From Ceratothoa steindachneri (taxonomy: Eukaryota > Arthropoda > Malacostraca > Isopoda > Cymothoidae), in contig OZ018328.1 of the NCBI GenBank assembly GCA_963969495.1, positions 2,480,001 through 2,544,000 on the forward strand: DNA of 64,000 bases. The letters are read 5' to 3'. Position numbers and translations under genes: made by a program. Under the pieces are notes generated by a model. That model did not search any database and was not told the DNA's origin. It worked only from the letters and a program-made list of their open reading frames with translations. Positions 21,101 through 33,889 of this stretch are shown one piece after another; positions within the stretch are counted from its first letter, which is position 1; each line of letters starts with the position of its first letter.

Positions 21101-23751
21101 TGGGGGGGGGGGGCGATAACGCGCCTTCTACTTCCTCTCGCAGCATACACGTGGGGAAGCATGTGTTTCGAGATGTGATAGGGGATGAAGCATTGCGGCC
21201 TCAGACTGTTCTATTACACAGATTTTATCATACAAGGTGTGCATCCCCTATCAACCATGAAGCAACCAGCATTTATGAGATTAATTAAAGGTAAGTTCTG
21301 AGTTACAAATGTTGTTTACAATTATAGTATTAGTAGTACAAGTTAAGCTCTTTTAACGACCGAATACTAAAGCGTTCGGATCATTGGTCACTACGTAGGC
21401 TATAGAACGAAGTTAAATATAGGAAGACATACAAACGACAGCGGTTAATATATTACAATAATTTCATGAGAATCCACATACATATATTTTTAAAGCACGC
21501 TATCATTTGCTTGAAGATATTATAACAATGTATTTCGTTATAGTAACAATACCTGTATATCATTATGTCAAAACTAGCATGCCCGCCTGTCAAAAATGTA
21601 GGAAATGAAGCTTGATAATGTATATATTCCTAACAATACTGAAAGTCAATATTTTACTATGTAATTCTGAATATGAAGGACTAATAATATATTTATAAAT
21701 TAATGTACTAGTCCTATATAGCTATAGGATATTCATATAGCTACATTTTCTATATAAAATTTTATATGCATACCATATATTGTCATTTCACTGCGAAAAT
21801 CAATTTCACTCACAATAATCACACATTCCACTCTCGCAGGTCTAAATTCTTCAGTTGACATCATTTCAAGGCGGACGCTAGGCTAAAATCTTATAGAAGA
21901 AGAGAAAGTGACAAGAGCTCTACTGAAGAATAAACTAGACCACACCTTTTACTCGTTACCGTAGTTTTGGGGGCGTTACAGTTCATTGGGTATGTTAAGA
22001 TTTTGCCCTTCATGAAATATGAAATTGAAAATGTCTTTATAGTTAGGCAGTTTTCAGCTCTTGGCTGAAAGCAGACCTATTTGTTGGTGGAATTTATCTC
22101 GATTATATTAATATGTAAAAATTATGGAAACATTTATGAGACAAACATTGGACTATTATTTCATTCTTGTTTTAGCTTGAGGAAGCTGCTCTTGTCCGTC
22201 ACAGTGGAGTATCTGCCGCTTCAAAGGGGAACATAACTACATTAAGATTGGTGAACAGATGGAGATTATCATGAGTGAATACGATATTTCCCAGCAGAAA
22301 ATCACGAGCACTGTCACTGATAACGGCTCTAATTTTGTTAAAGCATTTAAGGAATTTGCAGTCACTGTTGCAAATGTGTCCACAGATTCAGAAGATGGAA
22401 TCCAGGTAGGTGGAGAAGATCAGGGTGAACACGAGATAGAGGATAGTTTCTTAATGAGAAGTGCCTTAGATCAGGAAGAAGACCTTTCGTCTGGCCCTTG
22501 CAGCTGCAGCCTACCTAAGCATGTGCGCTGTGCTTCACACACACTCAGTCTCGTCGCCACAGCTGATGCAAAACAGGCACGGAAAATATCTTCTTTTGCA
22601 AATATGAATCATGCTGCGATGCGGAAATGCGCAGTATTATAGAACAAAAGCGGTCGTCCAAAATCAGTAGAGATTATCAAAATTGTTATCAACTGCTCAT
22701 TAAAGGTGCCTTGCATTACAAGGTGGAACTCTCTGTTTGATGCATTGCCATTACTTTTAAAACACAAGGACAAATTACATCAACTCATGGCTTCCCTTGA
22801 ACTTCCAGTGTTCAGAAGTAAATTTATTGGGGAGTATGTTTCAGTTTTGGTTCCTATTGCAGTAGCAATTGATTGCTTACAGAGAGAACAAAACTGCTTT
22901 ATGGAGAATTGCTCCCTACCTTGCTCACTGTTGAGAAAAAGCTGAAGAGCCTTCTGTCACGTTCTCTGAAACTTTGCCAACCTCTTTTAAGTGCAGTCAC
23001 TAAGATCTTGGAAAGCGCTACCAATCTTACGAGTATTTGACCTTGGCAAATGAAGCCAGCGTTCAAGCCACCAAGACCCTGTTAAAAATATTATGATTTA
23101 AGTGATTGAGAATTTAGCAGAGGGATCCGAAGCTGAACCATCTAGTGGTGTATCGGACAGTGAACATTATTTTGGATTTACAAAAGCCACTCAAACACGA
23201 TGAACCTCAGGTTTAGAATTGTTCAGTTACCTTCAAGATTCAAATAAAACACTTCAAAGTTTAGATAGATATCCAAACATAAAAAAGTTATTTATTAAAT
23301 ACACCACCACCCTTCCATCGTCAGCTCCAGTGGAACGGCTCTTCTCTTTAGGAGGATTGACCTTATCTCCAAAACGGAGTTCTTTATCTGACGAAACATT
23401 TCAGTAACTGATATTACTTAAATGTAATGCTGATATAAATAGCTAACTGAAATTTCACTCTATGGAACTTTCTATTTTTTGTAGTACCTAAGTCCAATTG
23501 TCATCAAATCTTACATTAGTAATTATCATATACAATTTGATTTTTTTGTTGTGATACCAATGGTCCTTATTGATGTCATTATATATCATGTATTTGAAAT
23601 GTATTTAAAAATGTATCTAAATACATTTAATGCATTTAGTATTTAAATACTAAATACATTTTCAAAATGTATTTTGTATTTAGTATCTAAATACATTTTT
23701 CTCATGTATTTAATATTAAAATAATTTAAATACATTTAGTTCCCGCCTCTG

Positions 23752-24049
23752 GCTAAAGTCCATAAACTACAATAAATCACAACTCATAATTTTCTGATCT
23801 GTGGGAAAAGATTTCGGATCTGAAAGAGTTGGTGATCACTCCTTTCTGAGATGCTGTTATTTAGTATCAATACTGTCTATGATAACCTTTATTAATGCCC
23901 TTTTTTCAGACTTGTCAGAGGAAGGAATTCAGGTTAGCCCCCCTCCCCTAAATTTTATTCTGGATCTGCTACTGCTTCTTTGCCCTCTCATGTAACACTA
24001 TATTGACCAGCTTCATTTTAACTTTTCTCAGTAGTTTTTCCTACCTTCT
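23752..24049. other. Spacer between hAT and LINE
   Basis: A 64-codon ORF at 23801-23995 has no recognisable family. Nothing else is visible. Confidence 0.5.
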
Positions 24050-26340
24050 CTTATCCAATCTTAATCACATTAAACACCAAAACAAACTTCAGGCTACAAC
24101 AAAACCTCAAAACATACACAAATTACCACAAAGCAAACTGGATAGAATGCACAAAAGAAATTGAACAAGTACTCTCCAACATCCAACTCCCCAAAGATCC
24201 ACACACGGCAAACACAATACTAATTAACACTATCTTACAAGCAGACAAACACAACATTCCACGTGGGAAAACACACAACACACAAAAATTACCCCTTGAA
24301 CCAATCAGAAACCATAGCACAACGTAACAACACTAGAAAACAAGACAAATAGATCGCGGCATACAAGAACACAAACAAGAATTATGGAAACATCACCTAC
24401 ACCAGCAATGGGATCACCAAACAAACACTGGAAAACCATTGCTGGCCTGACAAACAAAAAACAACACATCCACAAAACAACACCATCACCTTCGGAAACA
24501 AAGAAGCTACAATACCCACACAAAAAGCTGAACACTTCGACAAACAATTCACAAACACAACCATACACCAAACGAAAAATGAAACAGGAAAATAGACAGA
24601 CTTACAATTAAACTCCCCAAACCACAATTCACAAGCACAACAAAACAGACTATCCTAGCCATAAAACTAGCAAGATACAACTCTACCGGCCCTGATGACA
24701 TAAACATCAAACACCTAGGTCAAAACGCCATAAACCTCCTCATGCACACTTACAACCTCGCCATAAACACAAACAACATACCTAAACAATGGAAAGTAGC
24801 AAAAATAATTCCAATACCCAAACCAAACAAAGATATCAACAAAGGAGACTCCTACAAACCAATAGCGCTTCTTTCCCCCATAGTCAAAAGACTAGAAAAA
24901 ATCATCCCACCCGACATCACATCCAACATCCCAAACACACTACACCAGCATGGGTTCAAACCCATGCACTCAACCACCACAGAATTACACACAATTAACA
25001 AATAATCGCAAATGGATTCAACAAGAAAATTTCACCACATAGAACCATCGCAGTCGCCCTTGACTTGTCCAAAGTATTCGATACAGTATACCTACACAAA
25101 CTAATCAACAAGATCCACAAACTCACCATACCCACCACCCTCATCAAGTACATAGCAAACTACATCAAGGGACGACCCCATTACACCCAAATACAAAACA
25201 TAAAATCTAAACACAGACACACAAAATCCGAGTTCCCCAAGGAGGAGTACTTTCCCCAACACTTTTCAACATCTACACCTTAGATATACCAACTCCCCTA
25301 CAAACAATAAAAATTGTCACCTACGCAGACGACATCACAATACTCTCATCACACAACAAACCAGAAGCCGCTGTACAAGAGATACAACCTTACCTCAACA
25401 AAATACACACATGGACAATAGAAAACTCACTAAAGCTAAACGACACCAAAAGAATGACCACTCTCTTCACACCAGACCCTGCAGAATACAACACAACCCT
25501 AAATCTAAGCATAGAAAACATACCACTACCCACCACAAAAGAACCAAAGATCCTTGGCCTCACTTTTGACCCCAAACACACATACTCAAAACACATACAA
25601 AACACAATAGTCAAGGCCATGAAAACACTCAAAGTCATCAAGGACCTCACAACTACACACTGGGAGAAAACTAAAGAAACGCTCATAAACACATACAAGA
25701 CAATCACAAGACCAGCACTAGAATACGCCAACACAATCTGGTCTCCAATCATTTCAGAAACCAACACCCAAAAACTACAGACAATACAAAACACCGCCCT
25801 CCGCCCTGCCACAGGATGTACTCTTGACGCAAACACACAACACCTATACGACGAGACGAACATCATACCAATCAAAAATCACCGAAAACTAGATCCATCA
25901 CAACTCAGGAAGTAAATGCAACATCCAAATCATCCCCTCCACCACATCACCAGACAACCTCCCAATCACCGACACCAAAAACAGACTATTTTCGATAACA
26001 ACAACAAATACACCACCACCTAGACACATACCCCAGCACAACAACAGAAGACAATCAAGCAAAACAATCCACTCTCAGATCAAACAGTAATACTTGACAC
26101 ACAGAACCCACAACAAAATACTAAATGCACCACCTCCAACTATACACAACTCCGAACAAACACTCACAAAGCAGATCAGAAGAACACTAGCACATATACG
26201 AACAAACAAATCACCCCTCCTGACGTCATACATCCACAAAATATCTGCCACCACCCATACAACACCAAACCGCCCCAAATGCTTAACACACATACACGAT
26301 ACCACACATCTCTTCAACTGCCCACAGACCTGGGCCCGGT
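24050..26340 (+). mobile_element. AC-rich non-LTR retrotransposon (jockey-like), degenerate
   Basis: The coding strand is unusually rich in A and C. Reverse transcriptase motifs are in order: NSTGPDDINI (about 24680), YKPIALLSPIVKRLEKII (24855), the DLSKVFDTVY block (25062) and YADDITILS (25321). A 153-codon frame (25454-25915) carries ILGLTFDPKHTYSKHI and ALEYANTIWSPI, the thumb region downstream of RT. The C-terminal segment at 26094-26340 contains THIHDTTHLFNCPQTW, a zinc-knuckle-like tail. Stops and frameshifts interrupt it at several points, and no endonuclease domain is visible at the 5' end. It is a 5'-truncated dead copy. Confidence 0.88.
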
Positions 26341-27705
26341 TGGATCTTTAGGAGAGACCCCGGGAGGTGGCGGGTCTGGTCCTGCAATAGTCCGGGGAGC
26401 TGGGGTAGGGCCTCGAATAGGTGTGAGGGTCCCCGACCCACTATCGGGCCGGGGACGGGGTCGCCACCACCACCACCACCTCCCTATTTGTGCCACCTTA
26501 GCTATCCTTATTCGTTCCACTTCATGTGCTTTGTACCCGGTTGTACCGATTTTAAGGTCCAATACTGTCGCTTCGTTGCCATATTCATTTCTCTTTCCCT
26601 CAGAACTAATCCTCTCTAACTTCCACGAGTTTCACTGCGTAATACAGTCATTTGCCTCTTTAGTCGAAAGGAGAGTGGATGTTGTGCAGGCAAGTTTGTC
26701 CCCAAATGCAGTGCTTGGCCTTTTTAGTCTGGAACTTCGGATGTTGTGAAAGCAGATTTATCACGAAATACATTCATTTACCTCTTTTGTTGGAATGAGA
26801 TTTTATTGTTGTGATAGCAGATTTATCACGTAATGTATTAATATTGTCATCGGGAACTTAATATATGCCAATTATAATAATCATTATTCTTATTATTACT
26901 AAAACTGATTGTAAGCCTGAGTATATTATATAGAGATATTAGGGTATATTTCTTTACTCGTATTTAAAAATGGTAGCGCCCTTTTTAAAAATAATTGCGT
27001 TATTTAAATATGACAGAATCGGTTCACTTTAAGGCAACAACAATTCCGTCATGTTAATTATTATTATTGCAGGGGTCAGAGAGTCGATCACTTAGTGACA
27101 TTAAGCGGAGAAACGTTACCTCACTCGTGCGCAAAGCGATTGTTTTCCCATCATATTCTCCCGGTTGAAGAGTTCGAGGCGCCATCTGTTGACCAAATGG
27201 AGAAGTTCACCCAGATTTGCGCCCAGGCGAGGAAAAATAATAAGGTTGGTGATGGCAACAATTCTTCTTCCTGAAACCATTCATATTACACATGTCTCAA
27301 GAATCTTAAATTTTAATTAGAGACAAAATATTTCTGAAAGTACTGGAGATTCTTTCATACGCAAAGAAACCCTTGGCTTTTTTAGACGAAATTGTGGGTA
27401 GGGCTTCCACTCCATGATTTTAAATAAACCAAGGCAGCACATGAAAAAACCCATATTCCTACAAAAAAAAAAATAGAAATTTTATTTTAACATAAAATAA
27501 TATAAATATACTTACATGAGTTGAAATAAAGATCAAAATTTCAGATATTCCGAATTTACTTCTGCAGAGCAAAAATTGACTTCAAGAAGATTTTTCTGAT
27601 GTTTGAAAAGTTTTTCATAACACTGGTGACACGCGCCTTCCACTACATCTCTCACCAATTCTGGTTTAGGTGTCCACGTGTAACAGTTTTGCTGACCCCT
27701 CGACA
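26341..27705. other. No recognisable gene
   Basis: GC-rich sequence at 26330-26480 (with a CCACCACCACCACCACC tract) grades into AT-rich DNA. At about 26640-26830 two or three loose copies of a segment with CATTTACCTCTTTTGTTGGAA-like sequence occur. Nothing can be assigned to a gene. Confidence 0.5.
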
Positions 27706-27709
27706 ATGC

Positions 27710-30075
27710 TTATTTTGCCAACTGCCTTTCCTTAACACTGTACGTTTTTAGCGAGTTTGTTTGTTTTGTCTTGGTATGATTAATAAGTGAAGATATTCTT
27801 TCGACACATGATGAAGAATGTGGTAAAAGAGTAAGGTGGGGCATGGAATCAGAAAGAATTCCGAACTTTGAATTGTTTAAGCTATCTTTAATGTCACGCT
27901 CTCTAGAGAATGCCAAAAATCAGGAATAGATTTATAGAAGAGTGACACATCTTTGACCTGTCGAAATAGCCTCCAGTCATCATCCAAACTATCAAATTGA
28001 TCTTCAGGAACAAGTTGGGCAAAATGCAGTGCCACGTTCATTATTGAACTAAGAGATTTTGTAAGATCTTTTGCTACAACGGGATCTAAAACTCCTAACT
28101 GGCAACAATTCCTTCTTCCTCTCGTGGAAATCGTTTTTTTTTTTTTAATTTGCATGCAAAGGGCAACCAAGAAATTTAAACAATCAGTCCTAAACCTTGT
28201 TTCCCTCTTTTTCCAATTAGCGTCAAAGACAATAGCCTCGTGCAACGTTCACCCAAATATAAATCGTTCAATTGTTTATGTAACTGTTTGTCACTTGGGT
28301 CAATTTCAGATATTCTTGCAGAATTACTGACTTCTTCCTTAATGAAACAACTTAGAACGTTTTTGTATTTACAATACACCATTGAATGCAGCACATGAAC
28401 TCTGAAGTATTCAGATTGATATTCAATATAGTTTAAAAGGAGAAGCAAGTGTTTTGTTCCCCTCTTTTTCATAGTTTCGTAAAGAGCATTTGGCTCCATC
28501 AACCTTAGATTCAGATAGAAAATAAAGCAGTAATGCATCCCATTGCTTAAGCACAAGTTTTATTACATTTACGCGAGATAACCAGCGAGTCTGAGCTAAC
28601 TTAGGTATTTTGTGATTTTCTGTCTTTGTAACACTTCTTGTATAGCAGTAAAATCTTTAATTCGCTTGCTGCTGCGTGAGAAATAAGAAGACATATCCTT
28701 TATGAAAGTTTCAAGATAGGTCGGTAACACCTTGACTGCATGACTAACACACAATGCAAAAGAATGACATACGTGACCCATTATAAAAAGTGATCAAATA
28801 TCTCTTTTTAATAATGCTTGAAATCCGCTCTTATTTCCCATCATGGTGGAACAATTATCACTACCAAAACCTTTAATATTACACATGGAGATTCCCTTCT
28901 CATTAAGAGGTTGTTTTTAACAGTCTCGTATAATCCTTTAGCCGTTCCATCTTCATCATAAATGGTGTCAAGTAAATTATCAATTACATCACCCCTTTGA
29001 ACGTCAAAATATCTAATAACGAGAGCTAATACCTGAGATACTGATATGGCAGTACTCTCATCGATGATAATTTGACTTTTTTACATATATCAGCAATTTC
29101 CATTTTTTCATGGTAAGCAATTCCTTATTGGATAAGATAAGAAGCTTCTGTTGCTCGCATAGTTACTGCTTTTGCAATATTGCTGTCGTGAAAGGCTTTA
29201 TTGCACGACATGGGAGATATGATGAGCTTTGGAAAATCTTTTATGGGATGGATAAGTTGGTTTTTAGCAAGTTATTTAAGTTGGAATAGGACTAGGGGTC
29301 ACCACTTAAAATTTTAAAAAAAAACAGAGGTGCAGGTTGGATGTTAGAAAATATTTTTCATCAATAGAATGGTAGACTACTGGAATAGTTTGCCACCTGA
29401 CAGTAAACAGTCCAAACTTGAATGTCTTGAAACGCAGATTAGATGATTTTATGGGGAGGTAACTTTGGGGGGGTATTCTGGACTCATTCCTGTGGATGCA
29501 GTTTTTTATTATTGTATATTACGATTGGTTTGGATTTTGACGAATCTTGATGATGATGCTTTTTGTTTTTGACACATTCTTGTGGATTGTTCGAATTGTA
29601 TATTGTAGATGCATGATCTGACACAATCCTATGGATTGTTTAAATTGTATATTGTAGATGCATGATCTGACACAATCCTATGGATGCAATTTGTGGGCGG
29701 GTTTTGTCATCCGTTAAATAATGTTATGCTATGTTATGATCTGTCTGTTATGATGTGGGCAATGGAAGCGGATATCATTAGTTCTGCCTTCGCTACCTCT
29801 TCGTTTTCTGTAGGCTTCTGTTTTTTAACAAATTTATCTAACTTTGTTGTTAACTTCGCAGTCTTCATGTTGCTCTCATGTTTAGACGTTTTACTGTGCG
29901 ATAATAACATCGATTTATTAGCATTCCTTATTTTTGTATTACAGCACATGCAGTTACTACATCCCTTTTCAGTCGGATCTTCTTTTAGCCACTCTCAGAT
30001 TTTCATCTATTAACCATCTTTTTTTAAAAGATTGTTTATGCCACTTTTTTTAGGAGGGTTCGCCATTTTTTTTAT
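27710..30075 (-). mobile_element. hAT-family transposase gene (SCAND3/ZBED-like), broken
   Basis: Read on the minus strand, the order is: a BED-type zinc finger at about 29935-30020 (C-x2-C, then LLSHSKTSKHE), a LIIDESTAISVSQVLALV segment (29045), GSDNCSTMMGNKSGFQALL (about 28815-28870), GHVCHSFALCVSHAVKVLPT (28781), the SEIDPSDKQLHKQL block (about 28290), SLDDDWRLFRQV (27975) and the C-terminal dimerisation part SSCVERISSLINHTKTKQTN (27800). This matches hAT transposases related to SCAND3/ZBED proteins. Frameshifts and stops break it, and a LINE tail is inserted at about 29265-29730. Terminal inverted repeats were not found. Confidence 0.82.
29265..29730 (+). mobile_element. CR1-like LINE 3' end nested in the hAT gene
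   Basis: The plus strand encodes NRTRGHHLKILKKKQRCRLD followed by VRKYFSS, then a broken TTGIVxHL segment and LNVLKRRLDDFM. This is the conserved C terminus of CR1/L2-type ORF2 proteins. The 3' tail contains more than two copies of a unit of about 50 bp (TGTATATTGTAGATGCATGA, then TCTGACACAATCCTATGGA). It splits the zinc finger from the catalytic part of the minus-strand hAT gene, so it is younger than the hAT. Confidence 0.8.
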
Positions 30076-31794
30076 CGGTATTTGTAAAATGTGAGGAAAA
30101 ACTAAATATATATTACATAAATGAAAAAAATGCACTGTTATGAATGCACAACCACAACTTGAGAAAACGAAATTCATCACAGCACTGCCACTGTCAGCAT
30201 TGAACTCAGGGCATGGCATGGGTGTGTGGTGACTGGTGATGGTGCAACGTCGCCGCTTGTATAAACCTGTTCAATACTTCTTTGATTCGGTTGACACCAA
30301 CTGAGCACGTTCTGTTCCATGTGCTGTAAGAGTATAAATTTATATTAATAGGATATAATTCATCGCAATTATTAATAAATCGTTGTATATTTTCCGAAAA
30401 AAACCCAGGTTTTACGAGATTTTTCAAAATTAAGCCTAGAAACCCAGGTGGAATCTAAAAAAAACAGATTTAGTTAGAAAACCCCAGCAGTAGGAGCCCT
30501 GTGCGTGGGCGATTCTCAGTTTAGAAACAAGATTTTTCAGAATTGAGACAGCGTCAACTGTGAATACGAAAGAGAACTTGTTTACTCTGCGGAGGAATTG
30601 ATGACGTTATGCGGAGTTGAAGTCGATATTTAAACGAAAAGAAAACCTCATTTCTTATTTTAATGAAATAAACAAACGACGTTTTTAATTGGATACCCGC
30701 TCTGATTAATTTCTAGAAACAGACTGTAATTTAATTGCACAATGAAATCCAAATAAAAGTATTTCTTCATTAGTACATATATTCAGCGCTACATTGAAAT
30801 GACTAGGCTACACTCAAAGGCATCTCCATGGGCAAAGGACACTGCAAATTCTATCCCACGAATTGTGAGTCCGTTCTGAGAATTATCAGAGGCACGTAAG
30901 CGATAATCATCTACTTTATAGCCCCAATTGAATTCATTTAAATAGAAATGGGGATTAGGACGTCAATTAGACAACAGCGTGAAAGACCTTTATATATACC
31001 AATTTCCGATATAAATTAGTTGAGAAGCGAACCACCAGAAGACGCCGCAGCATTACCGTAAAGAAAAGTTTTTATTGCCTACATTTTAATACATATAGTA
31101 TTATAGCCAAGTTTTGCCACTTAGTGAAGTTAATAAATGTTGAAAATTTTTATCTAATCGCTATAACAGAAACATGGCTGAAAGTGTATCGTAGAGATTT
31201 TCTTTATAAACGAAATATTGCGGATTTTAAACCTTTTAATAAGGATTGGCTGACAGGCAAAGACGGGGGCGGGGGGGAAGGTTGATTCACCTTAAGGAAA
31301 ACCTATTAAGAACAAAGTCGTAACTGTGCTGAGCGAGCCTTGATTACGTGGGAGCCCGTCATTGAGATACTACCTGGATTTTCGACCCCGCAGGCTTCAA
31401 ACCCTATCTTGTCATTCGCTCCACAGATGGCAGCATGTTGGGCAAGTGTAACATGATCCATCAGAGGAGAGCATTAGCTAGCTTGATTAATAGAAAAGCG
31501 AAGGTGACCCGATCCTCGGACGGGAACCTTCTGGCGAATGCTTCGGATCCTTTTGAGGAAAGACATGATTAGTGCCCTTCGGACACTTAAGGGCTCGCGG
31601 GGAGTGTAACGCTGCACTCTACCATGAACTTCGTAAAAGAAGTGATTTATGAGAGCGAAATCGTGGACTACTCGATAGAAGATATGATTTTAGACCTGGC
31701 TGACCATAGGGAGGTCAAGGTCGAACATGTGATGAGACAAGGGGGTGGGGGTGGCTTGAGACCCACCTCTACACTCTACATAGACCTACCTCCC
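30076..31794. other. No recognisable gene
   Basis: Short minus-strand ORFs at 30010-30427 may include the 5' flank of the hAT gene. From 31250 the sequence is GC-richer, with a G/C run at 31265-31278. Segment 31500-31620 (ACACTTAAGGGCTCGCGGGG) could be a LINE remnant but has no clear domain. Confidence 0.45.
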
Positions 31795-32310
31795 CCCCCC
31801 AATGCTGCGACGGCTTCAGGTTGCATTCTGTCATCTCCGAATTGGACACACTCGCGGGAGGCACCGCTATTTGATGGAGCGCTTGCCTGCGTTGTTCCCC
31901 AGACTGCTCGGCACATTCTTGTTGAATGTCCCAATCTGGGCGATCGCCGCGCACGTTACCTGTTTCGGTACTGGGACGAACGGGGTCGTCGCCGCCTGTC
32001 CATTTTAATCGAAACGGGCTTGTTCACACACACCCTTTGGGGGAAGTTTGACTCCTCCACTTTTTATCTTATACTTTTCGGCGCCATTCTGCCTCGGGGT
32101 GAGGCTGGCCTTGCGCCGACACCGGAGCGGGATTCCTTCTTCTTGCTTGCTTTTGTTTTGTTTTTTGTTCGACTTGGTTTTGGCTTATTTAGTTCTGTTT
32201 TTTTTTAATAGTGTTGAATTTTCATATACCTTTGTAGTAGGCTGAAACTTAATTACAGCGACTTGTGCCCATGGCGGCAGTTGCCAGATGAGTATTATTT
32301 ACCCCCAAAA
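31795..32310 (+). mobile_element. LINE 3' end (family A, copy 3, best preserved)
   Basis: Within a 194-codon frame, VVPQTARHILVECPNLGDRR followed by ARYLFRYWDERGRRRLS is the C-terminal region downstream of RNase H in I/jockey-type LINE ORF2. The 3' UTR has GGCGGCAGTTGCCAGATGAG, the family tail, then an A-rich end. It aligns by eye with 12610-13130, 14270-14475 and 60240-60650. The upstream part of the ORF is not LINE-like, so the copy is 5'-truncated. Confidence 0.8.
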
Positions 32311-33460
32311 TGTATATCAGTACTCAATATGTAAAGATATTTTACTGCTATGATAACGCCAGGCAAATTTGTCTTGTCCTCCCCCCCATTACTCGGGCTA
32401 TACTTCCCCACAATATGCGTGTTCCACCCACTCTACCCCATCCCCCATTTTGCCCCCTATCAATCTTTCAGAGATTTTACATCCACATTAGCTAAATCAC
32501 TCACCGAAACATATTCCCATGTGATTAATCTTTCTCTCCCTTACACTTATGCAAAACCACTATTACTGAACTCTTTCATTCTTTCCCTTAATGTTTACAT
32601 GTCTATTCTTACCCTCCTCACCCTTTTTACTTCCTTCCCGAATAGCTTCCTGTTCCCATCAGGACCCTGATTCATCATTTGTCTAAATGCTTCCTTTTCT
32701 TCTGCCATAAACTGTTTAATTACGCAGTGGTGCCACTTCATGCAAGGTCAATACCATCCTCTATAAAACATGCCTGACGAATCCAAGATCACACCAGACT
32801 GAGATATCTCTTAAATCCCTCCACTCCATAGCCAGGCTCCTATCATACACTTAGTAAAAGCAATTTTTCAACTCTCTGAGACCAAACCACATCCCGAAGC
32901 CATTCCAGTATGAATGAACCATGAATAAATATCTCTCCCACACCATACGAGTCACTCTGCCATGTCTATATTCCAGTTACCACCCAAAGCTAAATATATT
33001 CAAACACTGCACTGCCCTAAGTGAATGCTGCTCCCAAGGCCAACTGAACCGCGCATGGTTCAATCAATATTCACAATATGCCAAACCTTTGCCCAACCAA
33101 GACAAAATATACAGAGACAAGCGAGAGCTGGATCTCTAGGGGAACTTAATCCAGTCGGCAGCAGTTTTTCGATTCCGCTAATTATGAAGGCTAACATAAT
33201 TAAGTCATTCGATTACCCAACTCATTCTCTCGAAAGTTTGGCACTGGATGCCAAGTTAGGTAATATCATTAATATTATGAAAAAAAAGAGTTATTATGAA
33301 TAACACTACCATACACAGCAGTTTTGTACAACAAAATAAGCCCAGTACCCCAGTGGAAAGTTGGCTTCTTAAGAAGAAAAGAGGTACCTATATCATATCC
33401 AATGGCCCCTTAATATCATGGTTAAAGAAAGATCGTTATGACCGACGCTTCCTTCTCTTT
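32311..33460. other. No recognisable feature
   Basis: Moderately AT-rich DNA with pyrimidine-rich stretches. This would be the intron upstream of the DUSP23-like exon. No preceding phosphatase exon (expected to hold the general acid aspartate) can be seen here. Confidence 0.5.
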
Positions 33461-33465
33461 TACAG

Positions 33466-33666
33466 GTCGTGTGCATCCACTGCAGGATGGGGCGAGGGCG
33501 GACGGGTGTGATGGCGGCCTGCTATTTGGTGAAATTTTACCACCAGATCCCCCAAAGCGCCATCACAAATGTGCGTTTGATGCGACCTGGCAGCATCGAG
33601 ACCTGGGAGCAAGAGAGGGCTATCAGGGACTTCTGGGATCACTTGGGGCGGACTTTGGATGAGTAA
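33466..33666 (+). CDS. DUSP23: DUSP23-like dual-specificity phosphatase, terminal exon
   Basis: After a pyrimidine-rich tract and a TTTTACAG acceptor, 66 codons end at TAA 33664-33666. They contain the protein phosphatase signature CIHCRMGRGRTG, with the catalytic Cys and the Arg six residues later (C-x5-R), then AACYLVKFY and VRLMRPGSIETWEQERAI. This C-terminal block, RPGSIET.EQE, is characteristic of the small atypical dual-specificity phosphatase DUSP23 (VHZ). Such proteins dephosphorylate phosphotyrosine and phosphoserine/threonine on cytosolic or nuclear substrates. The upstream exon or exons lie outside recognisable sequence here, so the gene is partial. The exon itself is intact, with no stops. 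A retrocopy is unlikely because a good acceptor precedes it. Confidence 0.82.
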   Translation, partial: VVCIHCRMGRGRTGVMAACYLVKFYHQIPQSAITNVRLMRPGSIETWEQERAIRDFWDHLGRTLDE

Positions 33667-33881
33667 ACAACATTTTGATCGAGCCCTTCACCATTTCCAT
33701 CCAAGATCTCTTCGAACTGACCGACCAACTTGCAGCCTTTAGTGGTCGGGCGGTGAAAGAACACCAAAATAGTGTTGCCCTGCGAATTATATGGGAAAGT
33801 AATCTCTCCTTCGAGTATTCCAGGCATAGGCACCCTTTTTTGACTTCGGCCTCACCTCAAACAATACATTGAATTTAGACA

Positions 33882-33887
33882 AATAAA
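33882..33887 (+). terminator. Polyadenylation signal AATAAA for the DUSP23-like gene
   Basis: An AATAAA hexamer lies 216 bp downstream of the stop codon of the phosphatase exon, the first such signal on the plus strand. A cleavage site some 15-30 bp further on would be expected, but none is visible as a distinct motif. Confidence 0.5.
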
Positions 33888-33889
33888 AA

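Larger units (their letters stand above)
18885..23751 (+). mobile_element. hAT DNA transposon, degenerate, with termini
   Basis: The left end CAGAGGTGGGCAGTATTTAA and the right end, finishing CATTTAGTTCCCGCCTCTG, form short terminal inverted repeats next to ATTTAAATAC-rich subterminal repeats. Flanking 8-mers GCTGACGC and GCTAAAGT agree at five of eight positions, a decayed target duplication. A BED zinc finger lies at about 19322-19400 (C-x2-C, then SNATSNL and a histidine). The transposase core has DNGSNFVKAF (22319), RCASHTLSLVAT (22530) and ITRWNSLFDAL (22713). The C-terminal dimerisation block [15 protein letters not shown] is at 23312. Stops at about 19297 and 22640 and further breaks make it inactive. 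A GC-richer block at 19930-21100 splits the transposase and looks inserted. Confidence 0.88.
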
